Position numbers and translations under genes: made by a program
Notes under the pieces: model-generated
Seen by the model: the letters and a program-made list of their open reading frames with translations, nothing else
The model's database searches: none
What the model was told of the DNA's origin: nothing
In this document: piece after piece, positions 20,003 through 33,287 of the stretch
Position numbering within the stretch: the first letter of the stretch is position 1
Layout of the letters: each line of letters starts with the position of its first letter
DNA from: Microglena sp. YARC
Lineage: Eukaryota > Chlorophyta > Chlorophyceae > Chlamydomonadales > Chlamydomonadaceae
NCBI GenBank assembly: GCA_022414725.1
Contig: CM039462.1
Location: 19,680,470-19,744,469, forward strand
DNA: 64,000 nt
Direction: 5' to 3'

Positions 20003-20577
20003 ATGCGCTGCAGACCTGCGCAGCTCACACGAGTCCGGGCAACCTCCAAGGCCATTCCAGTGAAGAGCGATGAGAAGCACCTACAATGCTCAAGCAGGGC
20101 AGCATCCTTGGTGCCCAGGGCCGCTGCCAAAGCAGAGGGTGGGTAATGGAGGGTAAAGGAGGGTAATTTTGGGAGGGTTAGGGAGGAAGGAAGGGTGGGT
20201 GAGGGAGGAAGGGAGGGAGGGGGGATGTGGGAGGGAGAGGGAGGGGGGGGAGGATAATGGAGGGTGTGGGTGGGGGAGGGTGAGTGAGGGAGAAGGAGTG
20301 AGGGCTAACTTGTGTCCCTTTGGTGTGCACTCATTGCTAGGACTAGAGCAGGAAGAGCACATGGATGAGGGGATTTTAATTTTATTTATATTGAGTTTTT
20401 TGTTTAATAACATGATGTGCAAGTAGTAGTCAACAAGGAAAGCCCTCATATGTCACTTGGGTGTGCACTCATTGCAGGGGTAGACTGGCAGAGCAGGAAG
20501 AGCACATGGATGAGGAGATTTAAAGTTAATATTATATTGATTTATTATTTTGTATTTTTATTATATTATTATAAGTA

Positions 20578-20608
<31 letters not shown>

Positions 20609-20808
20609 AAGTCGTATTGGAATTAGTATTAGTATTATATTATGAGAAATCAGAATATAATTTATGTATATTATATTTTATTTATATTTGTATATAATTA
20701 CGTGCAAGTAGTAGTCCACAAGGGCAGCCATCTCATGTCGCTTGGGTGTGCACTCATTGCAGGGTAGAGGAAGAAGAGCAGGACAAGTTATAAAACAATA
20801 TTATTATT

Positions 20809-20844
<36 letters not shown>

Positions 20845-22286
20845 ACATTTTCCCCTGGTGCCCTATTGGACTCCAAATGTGCCCGCAGCTTGATGGAGCC
20901 AAGGGGGACTTATGCACATGGCGAGCACCTTTTGTCATTGAGGTATGCACTCATTGCAGGGGTAGAGAAGAAAGAGCATGACAAGTTATTTTACCTCAGG
21001 GTAAGGTTTAGGGTTAACGGTTAAAAAACCTAACCTAAACCCTAAACCCTAAATCCTGACAAGTTATTTGACCTCAGGGTAAGCCGTAACCAATGAAGGT
21101 GGTAATAATCATCACTTGAAAAATGATACATGTGACAGCCACCTCAAGTCACTTGGGTGTTCACTTGTTGCCCTTACCTAATCTCCCCCCTACACCCACC
21201 CACCCCACCTATCCCATCCCCCACCCCACCCCAACCAACCCCAACCCACTCCACCCAGCACACAACCACCCCCCAACAGGGCGCATCAACTCATCCCAGC
21301 ACATTCCACCCCACCTCACCTCAACCAACCCACCCCTACCCCCAACAGGGCGCATCAACTCATCCCAGCACATTCCACCCCCACCCCACCTCAACCAACC
21401 CACCTCCACCCCCCAACAGGGTGCATCAACGCTGGATCCTTGACCTAGAAGCCGCGCAGCTTGCCGGACAGCGCAGTGACCCTCCCTAATCCCCCCCCCC
21501 CTCCCACCCCTCACCCCCCCACACACACACCACCACCACCACCCCTTTCTCCCCCACCTCCCCCCCCCCCCCCCCCCCCCCCCAACAGGGCGCATCAACG
21601 CTTGATCCTTGACCTAGAAGCAGCGCAGTGACTCACCCCACTCCACGCCAACTCTACCTCACCCAACTCCACCCAACCCAACCCACTCCACCTAACCCAA
21701 CCCCACCCTCCAACAGGGCGCATCAACACTTGATCCTTGCCCCCAGAAGCAGCGCAGTGACCCTCCCCTATCCACCCCTCCCCGCCCCGCCCCAATCCAC
21801 CCCACCCTCCCCTCCCCACCCCTTGGGTGTTGACTTTTTGCAGGGGAACGGCAATATGACATCATATGATATCATGTCATTATACGATATCAGATGATGC
21901 CATGATCATCATACGATATCATATGATGCCGGCAGTCTGACTAGTTACCATACAAATATAAAATCATATGATGCAATTTGTATGATATCATATGATGCAA
22001 TTCGTATGATATCATATGATATCATACTCGCCTTTGGTCAAAATGATACAAATGATACATATGATAAAATATCATATGATGCAATTTGTATGATATCATA
22101 TGATGCAATTTGTATGATATCATATGATATCATACTCGCCTTTGGTCAAAATCATATGACATGCCGATCCCTACTTATTGCAGGGGCCAAGGCTGAGGAT
22201 CAGCTGGAGAAGAAGAGTGATGACAAGAAGAGTGACGACTACTCAGCTGACATGCAGGCCAAGATGGGCACTACGCTTACATACAA
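20003..22286 (+). CDS. SEX4: SEX4-like exons 1-2: transit-peptide-like N-terminus and linker
   Basis: Exon 1 (20003-20138) starts at ATGCGCTGCAGACC and leaves in phase 1 at GCAGAGG|GTGGGT. It has no acidic residue for its first 23 codons and is rich in Arg, Ser and Ala. Exon 2 (22184-22286) gives [20 protein letters not shown] and then [12 protein letters not shown]. The choice of AA|GTACGT as the exon 2 donor restores [11 protein letters not shown] across the junction, as in plant SEX4. A donor three bases later would break the frame. Confidence 0.75.
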
Positions 22287-25200
22287 GTACGTGGCCTGCA
22301 CTTTTTTGTGTGTGCAACCCTAAATCCTTAACCATAAAGCCCTGAACTTTAGGCTACGCTTACATACAAGTACACGGCCTGCACGTTTTGTGTGCAAACC
22401 TAAACCCTTAACCATAAAGCCCTGAACTGTAGGCTACGCTTACATACAAGTACGTGGCCTGCACGTTTTGTTTGTGCAACCCTAAACCCTAAACCTTAAA
22501 ACCCTGAACCCTAGACTTCGCTAACATGCAAGCACGTGACCTGTAATTTTTGTGTGCAACGATGTGCTTTCAAAATATTCGATCGTTATGCATGGTACTT
22601 ATATGGTAATTATATATGGTAATTACACGGTAACACTGTAATTACACGGTGATTGTAGGTTTAATTACATTTAATTACATGGTAATTGTAGGTGTAATTG
22701 TATTTACATACTTCAACTTGAACTTGGTTACGTTGCTCCAGCCAGCAATTTGGATGCTCACCATCTCCGGCAGGAAAAACATATACCCAGGAAAATGTTA
22801 AGGCATAAACATACAGACTGTGTGTGCCATGTTTCTCTGCAGCCGTTACACGGTGATTGTATGGTAAATTTTATGGCAATTGCATGGTAATTGTAGGTGT
22901 AATTGTATCAACATACAGACTTTGTTTGGTGGTTGGCCCCGGTGCAAGCAAACAGGCTGGCCCCCTCAACCTCATGCCTCGTAATAAGGTATACTATTTA
23001 TTTATTTATTTATTTAATTGTTTATTTATTTATTTATTTATTTATTTACAGACTATGAGTTCCATGTCCCTTTGCAGCCATGATGCCGGTCTGAACTACA
23101 ACCGAATCCTGCCTGATTTGATCGTGGGATCTTGTCTCCAAACTGTGGCCGACTTGGACTTTTTAGCTGATAAGGAGGGCGTCACCACTGTCTTCTGCCT
23201 GCAGGTATGTATGTATGTTTATGTATGTATGTAGGTGTGTACGATACAGTCCGAGGGGTAGCCAATTAGGGTAGTAGAGTGGCATTACCCATCGTGATAT
23301 CTAGATATACACGTCGCATGAAGAAGTCCCTACCGCCTCGAGGGTAACACCCAGCTGGGGTGTAGGGGAGGGTCCCTTTAACACCACGCCCCTCCAGGTG
23401 TTATCGTTTTTTTTTACCGCCAGCTTTGTTGCCCTATGGCCCCCCGCGTCAACGTGTTGTCCGTCTGACTGTCCGTCCGACCACTCAAAAACCTTGGCCC
23501 TAACTGGCCCCTGGCCCTGTCATAAAACCTGGTTTCGGTATACTGCACTTGATTCCGGTGCCACGTGTTGCTCCGATAGCCAACACTCTCCGCCAATTTC
23601 CGCATCGCTTGCGACGCGTCAAGGACTTGTCACACTATTTATACGATCTTCAGCATGGAGGTACAGTTCTTCTGTATGGTATTTAGTATAAGTAGTGTGA
23701 CAAGTCATACTAGATGTACTGTACCTCTTGTATTGTCACACTACTTCTACTATCTTCAGCATTGAGCTCAGGCTGGTTATTTTAGTATAGTCCATCAGCC
23801 TTACAGGCCTGCGGTTATAGCCCTTGCCAGGTACCCAAATTTCAGACCTGCCGCCTTGGAAGTTGTTGAGATCTTCCCTCCGCGGTGACGCAGTGATCCA
23901 AGTTCAGACGCAGTCGCTGTCTGTGAAACAAAAACAAAATATAGTAACCATTCCCCAGTGCAAGCGTCCTACAAACTCACGCCCCGTGGCAAGGCCTAAA
24001 TATTTTCAATTGCTATATACAGCGCACTTTCCTATCACTCAGGAAAACTGTGATATGAAATACAAATGGTAATTTTAGCCTAGACAGACTGCCGGTATCA
24101 TATGATATCATATTGCCGTTCCCTACTTATACATCCACCATTCCACCACACAGGAGAGCTGTGATGTGGAATATAAATGGTACCTTTAGCCTAGTCAGAC
24201 TGCCAGCATCATATGATATTATATTGCCGTTCCCTACTTGTACTACATCCACCACACAGGAGAGCTGTGATGTGGAATATAAATGGTACCTTTAGCCTAG
24301 TCAGACTGCCGGTATCGTATAATATCATATTGCCGTTCCCTACTAATACATCCACCATTCCACCACACAGGAGAGCTGTGATGTGGAATATAAATGGTAC
24401 CTTTAGCCTAGTCAGACTGCCGGCATCATATGATATTATAATGCCGTTCCCTACTTGTACTACATCCACCACACAGGATAACTGTGATAAGGAATATAAA
24501 TGGGAACTTTGGCCTAGTCAGACTGCCGGCATCAAATGACATCATATTGCCGTTCCCTTCTTATACTGCATCCACCTGGTAATTTCCAACGACATAGTTC
24601 ACTCCCTGTTCCCTGGTGCTATCACTGTTGTCACCCTCCCACCACACCACAACATCACACCACAATATAACACCACCACATCACACCACAACATCGCACC
24701 ACAATATCACACCACAACATCACACCACAACATCACACCAAAACATCACACCAAAACATCACACCACAACATCACACCACAACATCAAACCACAACATCA
24801 CACTATAACATCACACCACAACATCACACCACAACAACGCACCACAACATCATGCCACAACATCACACTAAAACATCACACCACAACATCACACCACCAC
24901 ATCACACCACAACATAACACCACCACATCACACCACAACATCACACCACAATATAACACCAAAACATCACACCACAACATCCACCACAACATCACACCAA
25001 AACATCACACCAAAGCATCAAACCACAACATCACACCATAACATAACACCAAAACATAACACCAAAACATTACACCAAAACATAACACCAAAACATAACA
25101 CCACAACGTAACACCAAAATATCACACCACAACATCACACCAAAACATCACACCACGTATGAGAACTGTGATATGGAATACTAAACCCTAAAGCCTAAAC

Positions 25201-28200
25201 CCTAAATCCTACTTACACGACATCCACCACGCAGGAAAACTGTGATATGGAATACTGAACTCTAAACCCTAAACCTTAAAAACCCTAAACCTTAAACTCT
25301 ACTAACACAACATCCACCACGCAGGAGAACTGTGATGTAGAATACTAAACCCTAAACCCTAATCCCTAACAAATCCTAAACCCTAACCCCTACATCCACA
25401 ACATCCACCACGCAGGAGAACTGTGATGCAGAATACTAAACCCTAAACCCTAATCCCTAACAAATCCTAAACCCTAACCCCTACATCCACAACATCCACC
25501 ACGCAGGAGAACTGTGATGTAGAATACTAAACCCTAAATCCTAATCCCTAACAAATCCTAAACCCTAACCCCTACATCCACAACATCCCCCACGCAGGAG
25601 AACTGTGATGTAGAATACTAAACCCTAAATCCTAATCCCTAACAAATCCTAAACCCTAACCCCTACATCCACAACATCCACCACGCAGGAGAACTGTGAT
25701 GTAGAATACTAAACCCTAAACCCTAATCCCTAACAAATCCTAAACCCTAACCCCTACATCCACAACATCCACCACGCAGGAGAACTGTGATGTAGAATAC
25801 TAAACCCTAAACCCTAATCCCTAACAAATCCTAAACCCTAACCCCTACATCCACAACATCCACCACGCAGGAGAACTGTGACATGGAATACTTCAGCCTA
25901 GACATCGTGCCAATCCAGGAACGAGCCAAGGAGAGGGGGGACATCCAACATGTCAGGTTCCCTGTAAGGTACGCTGCTCCCACCCCCACCCACAAGTTGG
26001 TGGTGTGGGGTGTGGTGGGAGGGTGACGGCAGTGATAGCACCAGGGACCAGGGAGAGAACTATGTTGTTGGCAAGCATGAGATTGATAAGTTGATGCTGT
26101 TGACTGTGCAGTTGGTCAGTTGAGGAGAGGGGGGACATCCAACATGTCAGGTTCCCTGCAAGGTACGCTGCTCCCAACCCCACCCACAAGTTGGTGGGTT
26201 GGGGTGGTGTGATGTGATGTGGTGGTGTCGTGGGAGGGTGACGGCAGTGATAGCACCAGAGATCAGGGAGTTAACTATGTCGTTGGCAAGCATGCAATTG
26301 ATAAGTTGATGCTGTTGAATGTGCAGTTGGTAACTTGAAGTTGAGAAGAGGGGGGGGCATGTTGTTTGTGGGGTTGTTGGTGCTGGTGGCGGTGGTCGTG
26401 GTGGTGGCGGGAAGGAGAGGGCTCGATCAGTGCTTTTGGAAGTGTTGAAATAAGTTCCCACCTAAACAATATCTGTTGCTGCTGCTGGTGGTGGTGAAGT
26501 TGAAGTTGAAGGTGAGAAGGGGGGGGGCATCCAACGCGTCAGATTTCCTGTTGGGTACGCTGCTCGTGGTGCAGGCCTGATAGAGGTGTTACCCTAAACC
26601 CTAATCCTGCAGGCCTGAGAGAGGTGTAACCCTAAACCTTAGACCATAACCCCTACGGTTGAGTGGGATGGAGTGGGATGGTGTCTGACCACAAGTAACC
26701 CTGGCCCTAACTGCCTCATAAACCCTGGCTTTGGTCCGCTCCACTCGATTCCGTTGCCACCTGTCGCTCCAAAAGCCAACACTCTACGCCAATTTCTGTG
26801 TCGCTTGCGACGCCGAGAGGACTTATATATGCTCATATGTGTTACACAACCTATCAGAAAGAGTGAGACAGAAAGGGATATAAAAAGACCAGAACTCACA
26901 GCACCTCATAAATCATCTTAACAATTATGTGCCCCCTGCATGGGCTTTGAACCTTTTGACTTGCACCAGCATACTCAAAACATATAATGCCCCCTCATAA
27001 CTAGGGAACGGCAATATGATATCATATGATGCTTGCAATCTGACTAGGCTGAAGTTACCACTTATATACAATATCATATGATGCAATTTGTATGATATCA
27101 TACCCGCCTTTGGCCAACATCAAACGATATGCCAGTCCCAACTCATAACACACCTTTGGTTTCATGTTCCCCCTGCATGGACTTTGACCTTTTTGACTTG
27201 CACCAGCACACTCAAAACATATAATGCCCCCTCATAACACACCTTTGGTTTCATGTTCCCCCTGCATGGACTTTGATCCTTCTGACTTGCACCAGCACAC
27301 TCAAAACATATAATGCCCCCTCATAACACACCTTTGGTATCATGTGCCCCCCGCAGGGACTTTGACCCTTCTGACTTGCACCAGCACACTCAAAACATAT
27401 AATGCCCCCTCATAACACACCTTTGGTATCATGTGCCCCCCGCATGGACTTTGACCCTTCTGACTTGCACCAGCACACTCAAAACATATAATGCCCCCTC
27501 ATAACACACCTTCGGTATCATGTGCCCCCCGCAGGGACTTTGATCCTTTTGACTTGCGCCTCAAGTTGCCTGATGCAGTTTCCACGCTGGCTAAAGCCCA
27601 TGCGGACGCTAAGGGCGGTACTGTGTACATCCATTGTACTGCTGGTAGGTGGTGCTTGTGACGACCTAGTGTACGTGATCTGGGGCAATGCCCAATGCTT
27701 CCTTCATGTCCCACCCCTCTTGCCAGACTACCAAAAATGCTAGCAGCAACAGATGCTGCACTCTATCTTTTTTTCAAATCTGAAAATTGTTTTTTTAGCT
27801 TAATGGTTTTAGGCCTCCTTTAGGAACAGCGTTTGTATAGCTTTTAATAGGTCTGTAACATACATACAGGACTGTAACATGCACATTGGACTGGAACATT
27901 TACACTGGACTGAAAGATACATATTGGTCTTTAATAGCTTCAAGGTACAAGGGCCAGGACATTGGACTGTAATATGCATACATGGAATGCAGCATGCATA
28001 CATGGACTTACATACATACATGCATGCACTGTAAGATACATACATGGATATATACTGTATCGTTCAATATCAATAAAGTACAATATCAATAAATACATAC
28101 ATACATACTGTATCGTTCAATATCAATAAAGTACGATACATAGCACTCAACAACCTCAATATCGTTCAAGAATTATGGGGGGCGCTACTATATTCGCAAA

Positions 28201-30201
28201 TCTAAAACCAAGCCATCCTACCTGTGTCCAGGCCTGGGAAGAGCCCCTGCTGCTGCCCTGGCCTACATGAACTGGGTGCGAGGCATGCAACTGGACGAGG
28301 CTGAGGCCTTGCTCACTGGCATCAGGCGCTGCAGCCCTAAGGTGGAATCCATCAGGTAGGAGAACGTTGTACACTGGATGCGTTGGGTGCGTGGGTGGGT
28401 TATCAATCAGGATGGGTACTAGAGGCCATTAGCAGAGCCTACCGCTCTGGCCTACATGAACTGGGTGCAAGGCATGCAACTAAAAGAGGCTGAGGCCTTG
28501 CTCACTGGTATCAGGCGCTGCAGCCCCGAGGTGGAACCCATCAGGTAGGGGAAAGTTGTTCACTTAATGCGGTGGGTGCGTGGGTGGGTTATCAATCAGG
28601 ATGGGTACTAGAGGCCAATAGCAGGCTCTACCGCTCTGGCCTACATGAACTGTGTGTGAGGCCTTGCTCACTGGCATCCGGCGCTGCAGCCTTAAGGTGG
28701 AATCCATCAGGTAGCACGAAGTGTTGCACAAGGTTTTGGAGCCCAACTGCGCGATTGACGCAATTTTGTAAAAACCCTCTGGGCGCAGCGCGCAGATTTT
28801 CGTTTTCAGTTTACTTAAAAGCGCAACCCAAAAGGGGGCAGTTGCGTCAAAAGCGCAACCCAAAATGACAAAATGCAGTACCCAGATCCAAGGCATGCAA
28901 CTGGCCAAGGCTGGGGCCTTGCTCACTGGTATCAGGTGCCGCAACCCGAAGATGGAATCCATGAGGTAGGAGAAAGTTGAAAAACAGAATCTGCAACAGC
29001 TGATAAGTTGCTCAACGACAAGCCCATCATTGGTGACAGCTACATCATCGGTGTGCACAATTCCATCCCTCGCATGAACCATACACCCTGGCATGTGCCC
29101 CTATCTTGGCTTCTGCAAGTCTCTGCCACAGCTGATTTGTTGCTCGACCTCGCAAATTGTGCAAACCAACGCCACTGTCAAGCCCATTGACAGTTGGGTT
29201 CGTTTGCACAATTTCATCCCTCACATGAACCATACACCCTGGCATGTGCCCCTATCTTGACTTCTGCAGGTCTCTGCCACAGCTGATTTGTTGCTCGACC
29301 TCGCAAATTGTGCAAACCAACGCAACTGTCAAGCCCATCGACAGTTGGGTTTGTTTGCTCAATTTCATCCCTCACATGAACCATACACCCTGACATGTGC
29401 CCTTATCTTGACTTCTGCAGGTCTCTGCCACAGCTGATATGCTGCTCGACCTCAAGCCCATCCACGTCCGCATCATAGGTGTGCACAATTTCATCCCTCA
29501 CATAAGCCATAAACCCTGACATGGGGCTCAATCTTAACTTCAGCAGGTCTGTAACAGCTGATATATTGATCAACAACAAGCCCATTGGCAGCTGCCAAGG
29601 CGTGCACAATTTCATCCCTCGCATGAACCATCCATCCTAACATGTGCCCCTATCTTCACTTCTGCCGGATTGCCACAGCTGATATGCTTATCGACCTCCA
29701 GTCCATCAACAGTTGCATTGGTGTGCACAATTTCATCCCTCACATCTGCTCACGCAAGCCATGAACCCTGACATGCGACTTTATCTTGACTTCTGCAGGT
29801 CTGCCACAGCTGATGTGCTGCTCGACCTCAAGCCCATTGGTAGTTGCATTGATGTTCACAATTTCATCTCTCACATAAGCCATAAACCCTGACATGCAAC
29901 ATGCGACTTTATCTTGACTTCTGCAGGTCTGCCACAGCTGATATGCTGCTCGACGTCAAGCCTGTCGAAGTTTGCATTGGTGTGACCAAATGCGGTGCAG
30001 CTACCGATATCAGGGTAGGTACTGTTGACCCCGTGGCTATTCATTATCCTTCCTGTGCACCTGCGTACATGTGTGGCTGTGTCTACCCCTCTGTGTATCT
30101 GTTTAAACTTCGACTTCCTGCAATTAGATATTCGCTACTTAGTTTTAAAGCTGCCGTGCTGCTACCCTTGTGTTTGCATGTATGTTACAGTCCAGTGGAG
30201 G

Positions 30202-30254
<53 letters not shown>

Positions 30255-33247
30255 GGTGGAGCAAGGGGGCAGGAGGGGCGTTGGAGGTGATGGGGTCTAG
30301 AGGTGGAGGTGGAGAATGGGGTGGCCAAGGAGGTAAGAAGGGGCGGTGGAGGTGGATAATATCTAGAGGTGGGGGTGGAGAATGGGGTAGCCAAGGAGGT
30401 GGGGAGGGGCGGTGGAGGGTGATGGGGTCTAGAGGTGGAGGTGAAGAATGGGGTGGCCAAGGAGGTAAGAAGGGGCGGTGGAGGTGGATAATATCTAGAG
30501 GTGGGGGTGGAGAATGGGGTGGCCAAGGAGGTGGGGAGGGGCGGTGGAGGGTGATGGGGTCTAGAGGTGGAGGTGAAGAATGGGGTGGCCAAGGAGGTAA
30601 GGAGGGGCGGTGGAGGTGGATAATATCTAGAGGTGGGGGTGGAGAATGGGGTGGCCAAGGAGGTGGGGGGGGCGGTGGAGGGTGATGGGGTCTAGAGGTG
30701 GAGGTGGAGAATGGGGTGGAGGAGGTGGGGAGGGACGGTGGAGGGTGATGGGGTCTAGAGGTGGAGGTGGAGAATGGGGTGGAGGAGGTGGGGAGGGACG
30801 GTGGATGTGGATGGGGTCTAGAGGTGAAGATGGAAAATGGGGTAGCCAGGGAGGAGGGGAGGGGCGGTGGAGGGTGATGGGGTCGAGAGGTGGAGGTGGA
30901 GAATGGGCTGCTGCTTTACCTGGACAAAGCTACCAAGGCGGTTGACAGCGATTGAGCCAGTCGTCGAAACTGGATAAGGGGCTTCATTAAAGCAGGGTAC
31001 TGCACCCTGAGGAAGCCTGCGTTGCATTAGGCTTTTTATTTTGCTAAAAATATGTATTTACCTTTATTTGCAACATAAAAAGCTGCTGTACACCAGACCG
31101 CGAAGCACACAGCTTCATTAAAATCTCATCTCTTCAGTTAGCCATTTGTCGCAAGCAACATACATAGCAGGCTGCTGTACACCACACCAGCCCAGACCAT
31201 AGCAAGCTGCAATACACCAGACCAGGCTGCTGTACACCACACCAGACCATAGCAGGCTGCTGAACACCAGCCCATAATGTGTTAAATATAATATGTTTTA
31301 TGTAGGGCGTGTATTTTGTATCTGTAAATCCCTTTATAGGGCTGTCTCAAATTTATAATGGGTGGTTTGATTAGAAGATGGGCTTTTTCTTGAAAGGCCA
31401 TGCACACAGTCTCAACAAAAGCTGGTCACTTCTATCTTGCTCATCTGTTCCTGTCTAATGCGCTTAGTATGCTCTGGGTGTTGGGTTGGAGGTTGGGTGT
31501 TAGGTTGGGGGTCGGGTGTTGGGTTGGAGGTTGGGTGTTGGGTAGGGTATTGGGTAAGGTGTTGGGTTGGAGGTCGGGGGTCGGGTGTTAGGTTGGAGGT
31601 TGGGTGTTGGGTTAGGTGGTGGGGTAGGGTGTTAGGTTGGGGGTCGGGTGTTGGGCTGGGGGTAGGGTGTTGGGTTAGGGACATAGGTAGGAGGTTGGGG
31701 GCAGGGTGTTGGGTTGGATGTTGGGTAAGTTTCTCTGGGTATCACACAGGAGGACTTGGAAATAGAAGACGGTGAGCAGCCCAGCATTCGCCCACAATCC
31801 AATCCAAACCAAAACCCAATCCAAACCAATCCAAACCAATCCAAAACCCATCCAAACCAACTAAACCCAATCCAATCCAATCTAATCCAATGAGATGGGA
31901 GACTGTGAGCAGCCCAGAGTTTGCCGACAACCCAATCCAACCCAATCTAATCCAACCCAATCCAATCCAACCCAAGCAAACCCAATCCAACCCAATCCAA
32001 TCCAATCTAATCCAATGAATTGGAAGACGGTGGGCAGCTCAGAGTTTGCTGACAATCCAACCCAATCCGACCAATTCAATCCAACCCAATCCAACCCAAC
32101 CCAATCCAATTAAACCCAACCCAATCGAACTCAGTCGTCTGCTCCCGTGTGCAGATTGCTGGGCTGGACATTGGCTGGCATACCAGTGTTCCCCTTGTAA
32201 AGAACAACAAGCTTGGTCGATTTGAGATGCGTAGATCCATGCTCCCAGGCTCGTACCAGGTAGGTCAAAATGGTGACCGCAGTCGTGATGGGGGACGTGA
32301 AAGAACAGAAAAAACTTGCTCACGCTTACATTTGGGATGCATAGAGAACACATCCAGGGGAGGTAGAGGTTCTAGGTGTGCACCATGGGCCACATACTTG
32401 CAAATATATGCCACTTATACACTGCCTAGACACCCCTCTTAAAGCATGCCTAAATAAGGAGTACTCATGGTGCCCATAAGGCCTAGCAAGACCGCCCCCC
32501 CCCTACACACACACATGTAGGTGTACCCTATGCATCCCCCAAGTATGCTTTGTGGCAACCTAGACAAAGGTTGCAACTTGGCCCAATTACTTTACCATTT
32601 GAACATCGCATACCGGGAATAGATCACCAGCCTGGGTCCGACCCGAATGCTGATCTCGCTCCACCACCGAAAAACGGAAATGGAAATATGTTGGAAACAT
32701 ACCAGTGCAGTCATGCAATCAAGTAATTTGCCTTGTTTAAGTCCGAAATGGGGAATCTGCAAAAACGCTTAGTATTAGAACGCATTTATGCATGATATCT
32801 CAATAAGTATGCTCGAAAAGTACACATGGTATCTCACAAAGTTGCTTGGAAAGTACATATTGAATCTCGCAAAGTATGCTTGAATAGTCCTTATGGTATC
32901 TCACCAAGTATGTTTGGAAAGTACATATGGTATCTCACAAAGTATGCTTGGAAAGTACGTATGGTATCTCACAAAGTATGATTGAATAGTACATATGGTA
33001 TCTCACAAAGTATGATTGAAAAGTGTGCTCTTCTGAACATTCTCATTCTTGACTTGTAGGGTTTCCTTACGTGTTTAAGCCCAACTTTGACCACATTTTG
33101 AAGGATGATCCCACATTTAATGATGATGATGATGATGATGATGCTATAGGATATATACATTAGTATTAGTAGTATTGTTATTATTATTAGTAGTAGTAGT
33201 AGTAGTAGTAGTACTACTATTATTATTATTATTATTACTACTACTAC

Positions 33248-33287
<40 letters not shown>

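Noticed and set aside
24616..25041. Thr/His-rich open frame
   Set aside because: 13-bp satellite translation.
30170..30945. Gly/Trp/Arg-rich plus frame and Pro/Ser-rich minus frame
   Set aside because: Poly-G tract and G-rich minisatellite inside a SEX4 intron.
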